A stretch of DNA of 64,000 bases from Galerina marginata (GCA_023014335.1 JAECYW010000030.1:576324-640323), one strand, 5' to 3'. Counted from the first letter of the stretch, positions 22,630-36,194 are shown. The notes: a model not told the origin generated them from the sequence alone. Numbers and translations are program-made.

Positions 22630-24018
22630 ATGGCCTCAAACGCGGTCTATCTGCCAACAGAAATCATAGAACTTGTGATAGATGAACTTGATATCGATGG
22701 ATCCGGTGATGACGCCAAGAGTAATCACGCCGCGTTTCATAGCAATTCCACCAACACGCTCGCAGTCATTTATTTCGCAACATTCAATTGCGCGACCTAA
22801 ATAGACGATTCCCGGAGCGCCTCGTACTATTGCGCCAGCTTTTGACCACCCCAATCAACGATCATGATTCTGGAATTGCTTCCAGCATTAGAACCTTGGT
22901 CATTTCTGTCTTGTTTGAATTTGATCAGAAGGAGTCTGACGATGAAACCGAACACGTAGTAGGAGAAGGGAATTCGATTTCTAGGGTTATCGGAAAACAT
23001 TTCCCCCCAATCCTGAAATCAATTAAGCAGGACGCTTATCGCCTGGAGCTTCTTATCATCGAACACGATTCCGATTGGAAAAAATGCGTATGGGAACTTC
23101 TGCCTTTAGATCTTCATCTTGCACTTCGGGGCCTGCTGTCGATCCCAACACTCAAGCGTTTGGTGTTGCGGAACTTTATCAGCGTCCCAAACAACCTATT
23201 CGACTGCATCCATGTTACCCATTTAGTTGTGGAAGGCCTCTATCCAATGGACGAGGAATTGGACTTTGACGAATCGAATTCCGCTTTACCCATCCACAAA
23301 GAATTTAATTTTGGTCCTCTAGAGTTCCTCGAAACGGACCTGTTTTTTCCACTTCAAAGGATCGTCGATATTTCACCACATCAATCCCCCGATACCACTA
23401 AAACGAAGCTACTTAAGAAGATTAAGTTACGAATATACAAGAAATCTCATTTCACCCAGGTTGTTTACCTTCTGCGCGCAGCCTATCTGGCGGAAGATCT
23501 GCACCTCGAATTTATGAAGCTTGGTAACTACGCCTCTCATCCTAAGTATGTGTCAATGTTCATTAACCTGTCCCTTAGCCAATTTAGAGGGCAACCCCTC
23601 CTCGAAAGTGAACCTCGACCTTTTCCCTCTGCAGAAATTAACCCATCTGACTATGTCGTTCGATGATCTGAATGCCTCTTCCCCAGAATCAGGTTCAAAA
23701 TCTCGTGAAATGGCCTATTCGATCCTGAAGAGTGGGTCCAGTTCCATCATGTATCTGAATATTACCCTGAGATACAAATGGAACAACACCACGACCCCAG
23801 ACTACCTCATCTACCCAAGGGGAGAACACTGGAAACCATTTGACAACATATTGGCCGGTCCTCACTACCCAAAGCTCTGTCGACTTGTGCTGCGTATCAC
23901 CCTTGATTGGCACGGTTGGGGTTTCTCGCCCGAAGAACAAACTGCCGTCAAAAATCGCTTTAAGGCTGCTCTACCCCTATTGTCAGCTTCCAATAGATTG
24001 CACCTGCATTTAGCATGA
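22630..24018 (+). pseudogene. F-box-like gene, broken copy
   Basis: It starts MASNAVYLPTEIIELVIDELDID like the intact paralogues, and exon 2 (23579-24018) follows the same phase-1 intron (23524-23578). Near 22735 about 19 nt present in the paralogues (after GCCGCG) are missing, and the next codon matching a paralogue CGG is TAG. The frame therefore shifts into a stop at 22800. The downstream body is open again from about 22788. It was a member of the F-box-like family at 36.2-42.2 kb but should give only a 56-residue peptide. Confidence 0.75.
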
Positions 24019-24179
24019 ATGGGTTGCAAAGCTTCGTTTCCTCCGTAACTTGATAGACATCCTGTGTAGCCTACTTCGCCGTTTCCCATGTCCCAGTTTG
24101 AAACATAAGTATTGCGGGGGGCCAAATTAAAATTGCTATCCTTTGGGAGGCTGGAGCGGAATGACCATATAAACAGATG

Positions 24180-27100
24180 ACCATCGATTTAGGGCTAGGC
24201 GACCAAAATTTAGGATATAGCAAAGTGGATGTACCAAACAACGGTAAATTTATCTCTTCCTTCCAACCACCACCTTGACACCGAACTTTCGTCCTGGCTA
24301 CCCATTTTTGCGAACTTCCCTCTCAGAATATCAATTACTATCAAACGACTCTGGTTTATTTCTACGTTGAACATCGATCTGCTCAGAACATCACGTTCTT
24401 GCCTAAGTAGCCTCGGGATCAACGATCGTGACTAGCACTGAGACGCCTGCGATCAGACTGTCGCAGCACAGCTATGGCTTAAAGGTACACTACACGTTCA
24501 TTCGTCTTTTCAACCGTGTCTGACGTCCAGCTCGCAGACCCTGTTCCCAATTTCTTGGCGGTTCGCGTCGAATCGAACAGAGCCGATGTTCGATTTTTCA
24601 ACAATGCAGGAGGATATGAACAGGCCGATGGGTTCTTGATTCTTTCTTTCTTTTGCGAGACATCCGCCTCATCCACCATTTTTTTTCCAGTCGTCGTTCT
24701 CGTTCTGAATTTGATCATCGTCGCCTTCGCACTATGCTTCTTCTCTACGTCTTGTCCTACTCTCAGAACTCCAGTCACTTTCAGATGAATGTGGTTTATT
24801 TCTACGTTGATGTGCTCAGAACATCGCGTTCTGGCATAAGTCGCCTCGGGAGCAACCATTGCGAGTAGTCTCGTAAACAAGTCTAAAACGCGTGCGATTA
24901 GACTGTCGCTGCATAGTTATGGCTTAAAGGTACGCTGCGCGATGTTTATTCGTCTTCTCGACCGTGTCTGAAGTCTAACTCGCAGACCTCTCAATTCCTG
25001 GCGGTTTTCCTCAAATGGAACAGAGCCCGCGTTAAACTCTTCAACTGGACCTGGTGTCGACGAAGACGGAGGGAAAGTGTTGTCCTCTGGATGCAGTACA
25101 TGTGTCATGAACTGGCCGATAGGTTCGCGTTTCTTTCCTCCTTTTTCATGACATCCATCTCATTTACCATTTTCCCCCCAGTCTTCGTTCTCGTTCTGAG
25201 CATCGTCGCCCTTCGCCCTATGCTTCTTCTAGCTCTTTACCCTACTGCGTGAAACCGTACAGCATTCGAGTCTAGCCTCGTACACTTGAACTTGAAGATG
25301 CAATCTTCACCGTAACCTTGGACTGAGTCGCGGCTGGATCAGCCATTATGCATTCCGAATGATCCTGTAAACGCGTGCTTTCAGACTATCGCAGCATAGT
25401 TATGGACTGAAGGTACGCTACGCGATGCTTATTCATCTTCTAAACCCCGTCTGACGTCCAGCTCGCAGACCGTCTTCCCAATTTCCGACCGTTCTCGTCG
25501 AATCAAACAGAACCCATGTTCGATTTTTCAGCTGGACCTGGCGTTGACGACGATAGAGTAATCATTGACGAGACGATGCAGGACATGAAGTCACAACAGG
25601 CCGATAGGTTTGTGATTCTTTCCTTCTTTTGCAAGACATCCGCCTCATCCACCATTTTTTTTCCAGTCGTCGTTCTCGTTCTGCTCATCGTAGCCTTCGC
25701 ACTAATCATTATCAAATGGATATGGTGTATTTCCACGTTGATGTCCCCAAACTGGCATAAGAGCATTGCAACTTTTCCTGTAAACAAGTCCGAAACGCGT
25801 GCGATTAGACTATCGCAGCATAGTTATGGACTGAAGGTACGCTACGCGATGTTTATTCATCTTCTAAACCCCGTCTGACATCCAGCTCGCAGACCATGTT
25901 CTCAAAAGTTTCAAGCAGTTCTCGTCGAATGGAACAGAGCCCGTGTTTTAACTCTTCAACTCGACATGGTGTCGACGAAGATGGAGGGTTGGTTTGGCGA
26001 GAGGGTTGTTGTTGGGATATAGAAAACGAACAGGCGGATAGGTTCGCGTTTCTTTCCATCTTTTACTTTACATCCACCTCATTTACCATGTTTTTTTCCA
26101 GGCTGACGAGAAGGTTGTCCTCTAGACGCAGGACATTAATGAGTTGATACTCTAGGTTCGCTTTTCTTTCCTTCTTTTATGTGACATCCACCTCATTTAC
26201 CATATTTTTTCCAGTCTTCGTTCGTTCTGAGCATCATGGATTCGTCGCCCTAGAACTATGCTTCTTCTACGTCTCACCCTACTACGTGAAACCGGACAGT
26301 ATCCTAGTTTAACCTCGCCCACTGGACTTCGAAGACGCCGTCTTCATCCAGCCCTCCACGCCATCCCACAGAGCCGCCTTCATCCGGTCTCTTTATGACG
26401 CCTTTGAGAGTAGGTTCGCTTTTCTTTCCTTCTTTTACTTTACCTCCACCTCATTTACCAGTTTTTTTCCAGTCTTCGTTCTCGTTCTGAGCATCGTCGT
26501 CCTCGTTTTTCAACTCTTTTACGTCTCGCCCTACTGCGTTAAACCAGACAGTTTCGAGTCCGACCTCGCCCACTGTACTTCGAAGATGCTGTCTTCATCC
26601 AGCCCTGCACTCCATCCCACAAATTCGCCTTCATCCGGTCTCCTTATGGCGCCTTCGAGATTAGGTTCGCGTTTCTTGGCTTCTTTTGCGCGATATCCAC
26701 CTCAATTATCACCCTTTCTTTCCAGTCGTCCTCGTTTTTCAGCTCTTCTACCTGTCGCCATACTACATGAAACCGGATACTCTAGTATTCCAGTTCAACC
26801 TCACCCACTGGACCTCGAAGACGCAATCTTCATCCAACCCACCACCCCACCCAAGCCGCCTTCATCCGCTCTTTTTATGACGCCCTCGAGAGATACGCCT
26901 TCAAGAACAAGCACAAGGACAAGGACAAGCGTGAGGTCGTGACCCTAAACTGGCACAACAGCTTACTTGCCTCGCCCAACTTGAAGCCCATCATGCATTC
27001 GAAGAACCGATTCCCGAGTCTCCCATCTACCACGAACATACTCGAGTTGACACGAATATGACGACGTCTCCTGGACGTGTCCGACATCTCTCTATTATGC

Positions 27101-27240
27101 CGATCCCAATTTCCTTTCGCTCCTGCGTTGCATCTCGCCCTCTGTCCGATATCGTGGTTCACTACACCGCCATACTCGAGTATGCCTGCCCATGCCATCC
27201 CGTGATTCCATCTCCTCGTCCAAGATAGGACTCACTTTCT
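24180..27240 (+). pseudogene. Tandem array of PPxY membrane-protein gene pieces (family A)
   Basis: At least four copies of the CGTGTCTGACGTCCAGCTCGCAGACC-type splice block (24490, 24945, 25430, 25855; spacing about 425-480 bp) and many copies of the transmembrane exon preceded by a CCTCATTTACCATTTTTTTCCAG acceptor (24670, 25150, 25640, 26075, 26190, 26445, 26705) are stacked head to tail. The last copy (26700-27240) keeps a degenerate version of the long C-terminal tail, ending in the DSISSSKIGL- stretch also seen at the end of the intact gene. Stops and frameshifts break every copy I read. Confidence 0.7.
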
Positions 27241-28399
27241 GAATTCCGAAGCAGGCCATTCGTTCTTTGTACTTATGTAGCCAACTATCATCGCCTTCAA
27301 GTAATTTAACTTTAACGCCCGTGTACGGTTGCTTTATTTCCAGTATTCTTTTTTCTATAGTTCCACGTATGTATGTATCATTTCGAAATAGGTCAAATGA
27401 ACGTTTTGTGCACTGCATTTCCTGACGATGGTAGTCGATGTAATTGCGAAAGGAACGCGATGACGAACTGCGTTTGACTCATCGTCTTAATTTTGCTTCA
27501 ATCATCAATGGTGTGTCCACCTTATTGACCTTAGACAAGCATGAGGCCGAGTAGATTCCCATGGATAATTAACGAAATGCGTTGAACGTTTAGCCGGAGA
27601 ACACGGCGTCGCATATTAGGCTACGTGTAGAAGGTTCCTTGGCCTTGGACGAGGTTTATTCTCTCATTAAGTCAAGTACAAGTACAGCTTTTGAGGCAGA
27701 GAATCGAGACAACGTTTCTGATGACTACGAGATGTTGATTAGATATAAGGGATGCCGGGATAAACGGAGTTCACCAACTTAGTCAACGGGCCGTTGGTGC
27801 TTGCGTAATGGTTTTGCCGACAGCGATCAACTCTGCTTTCTGTCGTGTTCTTCACCGTTCCACCAACCTGCCACCTGCTCTTGTCGTGCAAAGTAGCATG
27901 CAATTGTCGTGAGTACACATCTAGCTACATCTATTTCACTTTTCAATGTCGTTTTCTTATAGATTTCCGCTGCTTTTTCGGTTGGAACGTAACCGTCCAC
28001 TGCTGGCTCGTTCCACGTAGGCGTCGTCTGTGCACTCACCGGGGGCACGGAGCTATCAAAGGCTCTTTATCATATCCCCATCGGAGGAGGAGGCAAGAAT
28101 AGTGAGGAGATTCAGAAGTGGTTCCAACGCGGGATCGCCAAGCCGGCGGGTGACGCGGACAATTTTTCCAGGAGATCAAATCATGCTCATGTCAGAGGCG
28201 CTTACACCACCTCTGCACCACCACGGGCCTTTAGAGGAGTCAATCAAATGCTTCGGGGCCCGGACGCACCGCGCCGAATCATTGCGTCAAACGTTTATTT
28301 CCTTGCTGATCGCGAGATGAGGATACAAAAGCAAGGACTGCTCGTATTGATGTGGTATTCCTGATCCTCTCCTATCCTTTCCCTTTTCCTCGGCGCCTT
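27241..28399. other. Intergenic / ABC transporter promoter region
   Basis: No gene could be supported. An open stretch on the minus strand (27827-28048) has no family resemblance. The 300 bp before the ATG at 28400 is CT-rich, as is usual for basidiomycete promoters. Confidence 0.45.
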
Positions 28400-31300
28400 A
28401 TGTCGGATTCGCTGCAGCTGAAGGACATCGCTGAGGAGACCGCCTCTGGCACCGTCTCGCGAGTCGCTTCGCAGCCCACGCTTCTTGGTCACGAACCCAC
28501 CCATTCTGCAGAAGATAAACCGCCTCAGCATGACCATGAGTTCCTCAAGCATCCTCCGCCTGTATCGCCCAAGCAGATATTCACTCGACCTCGAGGGAAC
28601 TCCTCCGTTTCGCGCGTCGACGTCGACTTTTTCGACCCCGATGGAGTGCACCAGCTTCGCCGAACGATGACCCAGCAGAAAGAAGACGAACCCGCTCAGA
28701 ATCAGAATAATCGCACCTCGCAGAGCTCGGACGCGACACTCGACGTTAAAGACGATCAACCATTCGATTTCGAGAAAACCATCCGCCATATGGTCAGAAG
28801 GTTCGTCGTTCGTCTTTGACAAAGCCTCCTGCTCTTATGCATCATGTTTTTTGTAGACGCGACGAGGCGAACATCAAACCCCGTTCTCTCGGAGTAGTTT
28901 TCCGCGACCTCCGCGTCGTCGGAGTAACAGCTGCAGACTCCTACCTGCCCACCCTGGGCTCAGGTGCTAAACCCCAAAGTCGCGCTCGAGAAGATCCAGA
29001 AACTCCGGCATCCACCCCTCCGCAACATTCTCTCCGGCTTTGAAGGCGTGATCAAGCCAGGCGAAATGATTCGTATGTCCATCTTTATCTCTCCGTGATC
29101 GTGATCGTGATCGTGTCCTTATCTAACCTAACCATCTTCACAGTCATTCTCGGCAGCCCCGGCTCAGGCTGCAGCACCCTCCTCAAAACCCTCTCAAACC
29201 AACGAAAGGAATACCACGCCGTCCACGGCGACGTGCACTACGACTCCCTCACCCCGTCCGATCTCCACACCCACTTCCGCGGCGACGTCCAATACTGCCC
29301 AGAGGACGACACCCACTTCCCCGACTCTATCCGTGCAGCAGACCGATCGAGTTCGCCGGCGACGACGCGGCACGCCCCGAGACCGGATTGGCGACTCGAG
29401 GAAGGAGTTTGCGCGGACGGTGATGGGGTTGTTGACGACGATCTTTGGGCTGAGGCATGCGCTGGGGACCCCGGTTGGGGATGCTGCTATTAGGGGTGTT
29501 AGTGGGGGTGAGAAGAAGAGGGTGTCGATTGCGGAGGCGTTGGCTACGCGGGGGTGTGTGGGTGCTTGGGATAAGTATGTGTTTTCCGTCGGCGTTTTTT
29601 CTTTTCTTTTCTTTCTTGCTGAGCGTTTTGATTGTGTCTAGTTCGACGAGAGGTCTTGATGCGAGTACAGCGCTGGAGTTCGTCCGTGCCCTGCGCATCG
29701 CGACTGACACGTTCGATATGACCACTATGGTCAGCATCTACCAAGCCGGCGAGTCGCTGTATCAGTACTTCGACAAGGTCTGCGTCATCTACGAGGGCAG
29801 GATGGTGTACTTCGGCCACGCAGACAAGGCAAAGCAATACTTCTTAGACATGGGGTAACTATCACCTTCCACTCTCCACCCCATCTAATTTAATCACAAC
29901 CCTTCCCACCCAGATACGAACCAGCCAACCGCCAAACGACCGCCGACTTCCTCGTCGCCGTGACCGACCCCAACGCGCGCATCCCCCGCTCTGGCTCCTC
30001 CTTCTCCTCCTCCTTCTCCAACCAACCACGCACAGCGGCCGAGTTTGCGGAGTATTTCCTCAAATCCGAGCGTGGAAGGGAGAATAGGAGCGAGATGGAG
30101 GCGTATTTACAGAGCGTGGTGGGGAATCGGGAGAAGAAGGCGGCGTATATCGAGAGTGCGCATGCGGAGTGGGCGAAGAGGAGTCGGAAGGATAGGTGTG
30201 TTGCTTTTCTTTTTTTCTTTGCTTTTTGGATTGGTTGGAGCTGACACCATTTGCAGCCCGTATTTGTTGAGTATACCTCAACAAGCAGCTGTGGTCATGC
30301 GTCGGAGGGTGCAGATTATCAAAGGAAACGCACTCGCTACCGGGCTCAACCTCTTGTGAGTCAAGTCAATTATACCTGACCTCGTCTTATTCATATCTGA
30401 CCACATCGCCTTTTCTCTTCAGCTCCTTCATCTTCCAAGGTCTCATCATAGGCAGCGTCTTCCTAAACTCGCCCGAGTCGACAAGCGCATACTTCTCTCG
30501 CGGAGGTGTTCTTTTCTTGTACGTCTCCTCCTTCTCCATCTCCTTCTCCTTTCATCTCACCTACTAACCAACCCCCCCCTCCTCCTCCTCTAGCGCCCTG
30601 CTCTTCGCAGCGATATCCACCATGGCAGAAATCCCAGCTCTGTACTCCCAACGCCCCATCATCCTCAGACACCAGAAAGCCGCGCTTTACCATCCCTTCG
30701 TGGAAGCTCTCGCGCTTACCCTGGTCGATATCCCGATCTCGCTGGTCACCACTGTCGTTTTTGGGATCATCATCTATTTTATGGTTGGGTTACAACGGTC
30801 TGCCGACCAGTTCTTGTAAGCACCGTCAACCGATATCACTGAGAAACGTTGTTCAACTTTTTTCTTCTTTTCTCTAGTATTTTCCTTCTCTTCGTGTTTG
30901 CCATGACCATCACGATGAAGGCCTGGTTCCGTGGTATAGCAGCTGCGTTTGCGTCTGAGGCGACTGCTCAGTCGTTTGCTGGGATCTCTATTCTTGCGCT
31001 GACTATTTATACTGGTTGGTTTTTTCTTCTATCCGTGTCAATGTTGGTTGGGCGGCTTCTGATCGTTGTGATAGGTTATACTATTCCTAAGCCTAGTATG
31101 ATCGGTGCCCTGCGCTGGATCACGTATATTAATGTACGTCCTATCTTCATTTCGCTTCAAGCAGAAACTCACTCGAAGTTTATAGCCCTTGAAATACGGG
31201 TAAGCTGGCATCACGCCCTTCAGTCGAGTCCTGTCTTGCTGACAATGAATGTCACAGCTTCGAAGCTATCATGACGAACGAATTCCACACCCTCAACGGA

Positions 31301-34300
31301 GCCTGCTCCAATCTCGTCCCTCAAGGCCCTGGTTATGAAAACATCACCCTGGTCAACCAAGTCTGCGCCACTGTCGGCGCCCTCCCTGCCCAGGCCTTCG
31401 TCGACGGCAATCGCTTTGCGGAGCTGTCATACGGGTTCAAGTACTCCAACCTTTGGATGGTACGTTTTTCTCGTCTTCCTTACCAACCTTTCTTGATTAT
31501 GGTTCGATTTTCAGAATTTCGGCATCGTCGTCGCGTTCGGTGGAGCCTTCATCGCCGCCCTCCTCATTTTCACCGAGTTCAACACGTCTCTGGCAACCGA
31601 CACCTCCGTCACCCTCTTCAAGCGCGGGTCGAAGCCCAAGGCTATCCAGTCCAACGTCGTCGACGAGGAGAAAGCTGATATCTCTGATGAGAAAGTGCCT
31701 TCATCCCCCGTTCCCAAATCACCAAGGTCGGCTGCTGCTCCTCGCACGACGGACATCTTCTCCTGGCGCCACGTTAATTATACTGTTCCTATTCCTGGTA
31801 AACCTAAACGCCAACTTTTGGCCGACGTTTCGGGATATGTCGCACCTGGAAAGCTGACAGCTCTCATGGGCGAGTCTGGCGCTGGCAAAACGACACTTCT
31901 CAATGTTCTTGCTATGCGTACCGATATTGGTGTTATCACTGGAGATCGGCTCGTTAACGGTCAAGCTCTTCCGGCTGATTTCCAGTCGCAGTCGTACGTT
32001 TTCTGTCTATTTAATATTTATGTCGCGACTAACATGACGTGATGTTGTAGTGCATATTGTCAGCAGATGGACACTCACGTTCCGTTCTCCACTGTTCGTG
32101 AGGCCCTTCTGTTCTCGGCCAAACTTCGTCAACCTCCATCTGTTCCTCTCGCGGAGAAAGAAGCATAGTAAGTATATTTGCCTCAAACGTTACGTCTGCC
32201 TTCAGTGCTAATGATTCATCCAGTGTCGAGAAATGTCTCGAGATGTGCGGCTTGGTCGATTATGCCGATGCTGCTGTTGGTTCCTTGAGCATCGAACACA
32301 AAAAGCGGACTACGATTGGAGTTGAACTCGCTGCCAAGGTCTGTCGTTATCCTACCTTGATTGAGTCTTATACTGATATCATATTATTCAGCCTAAACTT
32401 CTCTTGTTCTTGGACGAACCGACATCTGGTCTCGACTCTCAAAGTGCTTGGGCCATCATCTCGTTTTTGAGGACTTTGGCCGACAATGGACAAGCTATCC
32501 TGTGCACGTAAGTGTCTCATTGAAATTGTATTGTCTGAAACTTTATTGATGTGTTTATCTTCTCTAGAATTCATCAGCCTTCTGCGGAGCTTTTCCAGGT
32601 CAGTAATTCTTGGCCTTCTTGGTGTCTCTCTTCTCATCCTCGCTTTCCAGGTCTTCGACAGGATGCTGCTCCTCAAAAAAGGCGGACAAACAGTTTACTT
32701 TGGCGACATAGGACACAACGCCACCACCCTCATCCACTACTTCGAGAAAAACGGCGCCAGGGAATGTCTGCCCTCTGAAAACCCGTAAGCTCGTTTCACC
32801 CGACTGTGGCTGCTCCTTGTTTCTCATTTGCCTATCAGTGCCGAATACATGCTCGACGTCATAGGAGCCGGCGCCACCGCGACTAGCCAACAGGACTGGT
32901 ACGAAATATGGAAAACGTCTCCGGAAGCGAAGCAAGTGCAAGACGAGATCGAGGCCATCCACACCGAAGGTCGCAGTCGTCCGGCGGTACAGGCTAAGCT
33001 CCGCTCCGAGTTCGCGACTTCGTGGTCTTATCAGTTGTGGGAGCTGCTCAAGCGCGATGCCGAGGCCCATTGGAGGGATCCGACATATCTGTTGGCCAAG
33101 CTCATTCTGAACGCTGTTGGAGGACTTTTCATTGGGTTTACGTTCTTCCACTCGAAGGATTCTCAGCAAGGGACTCAGAATAAACTTTTCGTACGTTCAT
33201 CGATTCCTTGTATTGTAGGCAACTGCTCAACTGATTCGATCTTAGGCGATCTTCATGGCCACTATCCTAAGGTAAGCTTGTCTCTTTTCTATGCCATTTC
33301 TACGCACTTACTGACCACCCTCCTAGTGTACCCCTCTCGAACCAGCTCCAAGTGCCTTTCATCAATATGCGCAAGATCTACGAGATCCGCGAGCGGCCCA
33401 GTCGACTGTACAGCTGGACGGCTTTGATCTCCTCGCAGATGCTCATTGAGCTGCCCTGGAACATTCTCGGATCCACGATCCTCTTCTTCACGTGGTATTG
33501 GACCGTCGGGTTCGAGAGCTCGAGAGCGGGATATACGTTCTTGATGATGGGTGTTGTGTTTCCGGTTTATTATTCGACTTTCGCCCAGGTTGGTTCTATG
33601 TTGACTCTTCAACATCATGTATCTGATTTGATTGTTATCAGGCTGTTGCTTCGATGGCCCCCAGCGCAGAGATTGCGGCTCTTTTGTTCTCGTTCTTGTT
33701 CTCTTTCGTCATCACATTGTACGTTGTTTCTTCTTGACGTTTATGTTACATGTTCTGACTGAACCTTTTTCTTCAGCAATGGCGTCCTCCAACCTTTCAG
33801 ACAACTCGGCTGGTGGAGATGGATGTAAGCTTGCAATTCACCATCTCTTAAACTTACTCCTTAACGTTTTTTCTAGGTATCGTCTCTCGCCTTTCACGTA
33901 CCTCATCGAGGGTCTCCTTGGCCAAGGTTCGTACTTCATCTCAAACTACCTGTTCTGCACTCTCATACTTCATCCAGCCATCGGCCGCCAGCAAGTCAAC
34001 TGCTCTTCCATCGAATTCGTCTCGCTCAACCCACCCTCTGGCATGACCTGCGGAGAGTACATGACGCCGTACATGTCGTTCGCTGGCGGGTACCTGACCA
34101 ACCCATCCGCGACGACCGCCTGCGAGTTTTGTAGCGTTAGAACCACGGACCAGCTCCTGGAGCAGTCGTTCAATATCTTCTATGATCATCATTGGCGCAA
34201 CTTTGGCTTGGTCATGGCTTTCTCTCTTTTCAACGTACGTTATCTGACGGTTTCGTGTCGTGCCACATCTGACATTCTTTTTGAAGGTCTTCCTCGTTTT

Positions 34301-34367
34301 CATGTTGACCTATCTATTCCGCATTCACAAAGGCAGTTTCCTTCCATCTTTCAAACGTAAAAACTAG
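28400..34367 (+). CDS. PDR-type (ABCG) multidrug ABC transporter, possibly frameshifted
   Basis: About 20 short GT-AG introns separate exons of a full-size pleiotropic drug resistance pump, layout NBD1-TMD1-NBD2-TMD2, roughly 1450 residues. Exon 1 is 28400-28800. NBD1 has the PDR-style Walker A with Cys for Lys ([13 protein letters not shown], about 29145), signature VSGGEKKR (29500), and the [14 protein letters not shown] and [17 protein letters not shown] motifs. NBD2 has a canonical Walker [10 protein letters not shown] (31868), [29 protein letters not shown] and [10 protein letters not shown]. Both membrane halves and the Cys-containing extracellular loop near 34000-34140 are present, ending KRKN at 34367. 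It would export hydrophobic compounds using ATP. Apparent one-base insertions at about 28966 and four between 29310 and 29375 break NBD1, so this is either a recent pseudogene or a sequencing error cluster. Confidence 0.85.
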
Positions 34368-34625
34368 AATCATCGCAAAGTCTTAGTTCTGACGTTTTTC
34401 ATCCACTAATTAATTAATTACCAGTAATGTAGCGTACAACGACTAGACTTTCTTTTGATGTAGTCCGAAAAGATATATACATAGAAAGTATAGACCAAAG
34501 AACCCTAGATATGCAGCAATTGTACTAGAATAACGTCCATTGGATTCCATGACAGCAATGATATGTGACTACAATTTCGAAGAAACGAGTGACACCAAAC
34601 AAAAAACGAGCGAGTGGTTTAGAAT

Positions 34626-35521
34626 TCAGAAAGCGAGGCCGATCTTGGACGAGGAGATGGAATCACGGTTGTGCACGTATGCGCGGGATGGCATGGGCAG
34701 ACATTTGGAGGAGTAGTGGCGGATCGTATCGGACATGGAGTGGGATGCAGCGCAGGGGCGAAGAAAAGTGGTATCTGTTGAGAGAAATTCAGACTCGTCT
34801 TCATGTTCGTATCTATGTTCGCGTCCATGTTCGATCGAAGGCCCGGGAATCGGATCTTCGGCGTGCATAATGGGTTTGGAGATGATTAGCGGAGAGGGGG
34901 TCCTGATCCACATTCTCGGGACGGAAAAAAAAGAGCGCTTCTTCCGTCCTCCGCTGAGCGGTGAAGGTGAGGAAGTGTTGAAAGACTGGAAGTAGGTCAT
35001 CTCCCAGGGCGACGACACCGACGCGTGTGGAAAGGAGGTATACGCAGGAGGTGGTGGGGTCGAGACGTCGCGAGTTGACCCGACAGGATAACGACTCGCA
35101 CAGAATTTGGGCAGAGCAGGAAGGGTGTCGTGTTGGTTTAGGGGCTCTATTTCACTCTTGTCCTTGTCGGTGTATCTCTCGAAGGCCTCATAAGGAGAGC
35201 GGATGAAGGTGACTCCGTGACATGGCGAATAGGGCTGGGTGAATACGGCATCTTCGAGGTCCAGTGGGCGGGGTTGAACTCGAATATTGTCCGGTTTGAC
35301 GCAGTAGGGCGAGAGATAGAAGAAGTAGAGGGCGAGGGCGACGATAATCAGAACGAGCACGACGACTGGTTAAGGACATGGTAAATGAACATGTGTCGCG
35401 TAAGAAAAGGATAGAAATACGAACCTATGGGCCTGTTCATGTCCTGCATCGCGACGACGATCCTCTCGTCGATAAGCCCAGCGTCATCGCCAACGCCAGG
35501 TCCAGGTGAGGGGTTTAACAT
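34626..35521 (-). CDS. Single-pass membrane protein with a PPxY motif (family A), best copy
   Basis: Two exons (35425-35521, 34626-35365; 59 nt intron) give 278 residues from the ATG at 35521. A short acidic N-terminus is followed by one transmembrane helix (about residues 33-55, VVVLVLIIVALALYFFY) and a long Ser/Pro-rich tail, likely cytosolic. The tail contains STPPPPAYTSF, a PPxY motif of the kind bound by WW domains of Rsp5/Nedd4 ubiquitin ligases. Conserved blocks further upstream (35540-35900), including a SETRAIRLSQHSYGLK-encoding stretch and an intron ending CTCGCAG, suggest extra 5' exons that I could not join in frame. The product has no family name I recognise. It lies directly downstream of the F-box-like gene at 36195-37579 in the same orientation. 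Confidence 0.55.
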
Positions 35522-36194
35522 GGGCTCTGCTCGAATCGACGAGAATCGCCAGGAATTGGGAAGATGGTCTGCGAGTTGGACGTCAGACACAGTCAGGAAG
35601 ACGAATGAGCGTTGAGTAGAGTACCTTTAAACCATAACTGTGCTGCGACAGTCTGATCGCACGCGTTTCAGACCTGTTTACAGGACTAGTCGCAATGGTT
35701 GATCGATGCTGATCCCGAGTCGACCTGGGCCAGAACGCGATGTCCTGAGAACATCAACGTAGAAATAAACCAGAGTCATTTAGGAGAGATTGAATATTGA
35801 TATTCTGAGAGGCCGGTTCACAAAATTGGGTACCCAGGACGAATGTTCGGTGTCAAGGTGGTGGTTGGGAGTAAAAGATAGATTTACCGTTGTTTGTACA
35901 TCCACTTCGCTCCTTATGGTCGCTGTAACAAACCGAGAGATAACCGGGATCCCGAATGGGGCCTTAAACTTCTATGGTTTGTCAAGGAGATTATGGTTGC
36001 GGTGAGTGTGTTTCTCGAGGTAAAGCACAATAATGGAAACCAAAGGCCATTCCATTCGAAAATCACAATTTTAATTTGGCTTCTGCAATAATTAACAGAA
36101 TAGGTTGAGAATTGGATACTGCAAAGCGAAAGGGCGAAGTAAGTTACACAGATTGTTTACTAAGTGGTGATGGAGTCGAAGCTTTGCAATCCAT
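35522..36194 (-). other. Upstream blocks of the membrane-protein gene and F-box 3' flank
   Basis: This holds candidate 5' exon blocks shared with all family A copies (GTAAAT donor near 35888, acceptor CTCTCAG near 35797, SETRAIRL-type block 35640-35690). Further up, an AT-rich 3' flank follows the neighbouring F-box gene. The same arrangement recurs at 38450-38980. No separate gene is seen. Confidence 0.45.

Noticed and set aside
27827..28048. Minus-strand 73-residue gene before the ABC transporter
   Set aside because: No family resemblance, no paralogue, and it overlaps the probable transporter promoter.
35348..35590. MSDVQLADHLPN as the N-terminus of the family A protein
   Set aside because: The first codon is GTG and the stretch contains a CTGAC branch point followed by CTCGCAG, so it is mainly intron.
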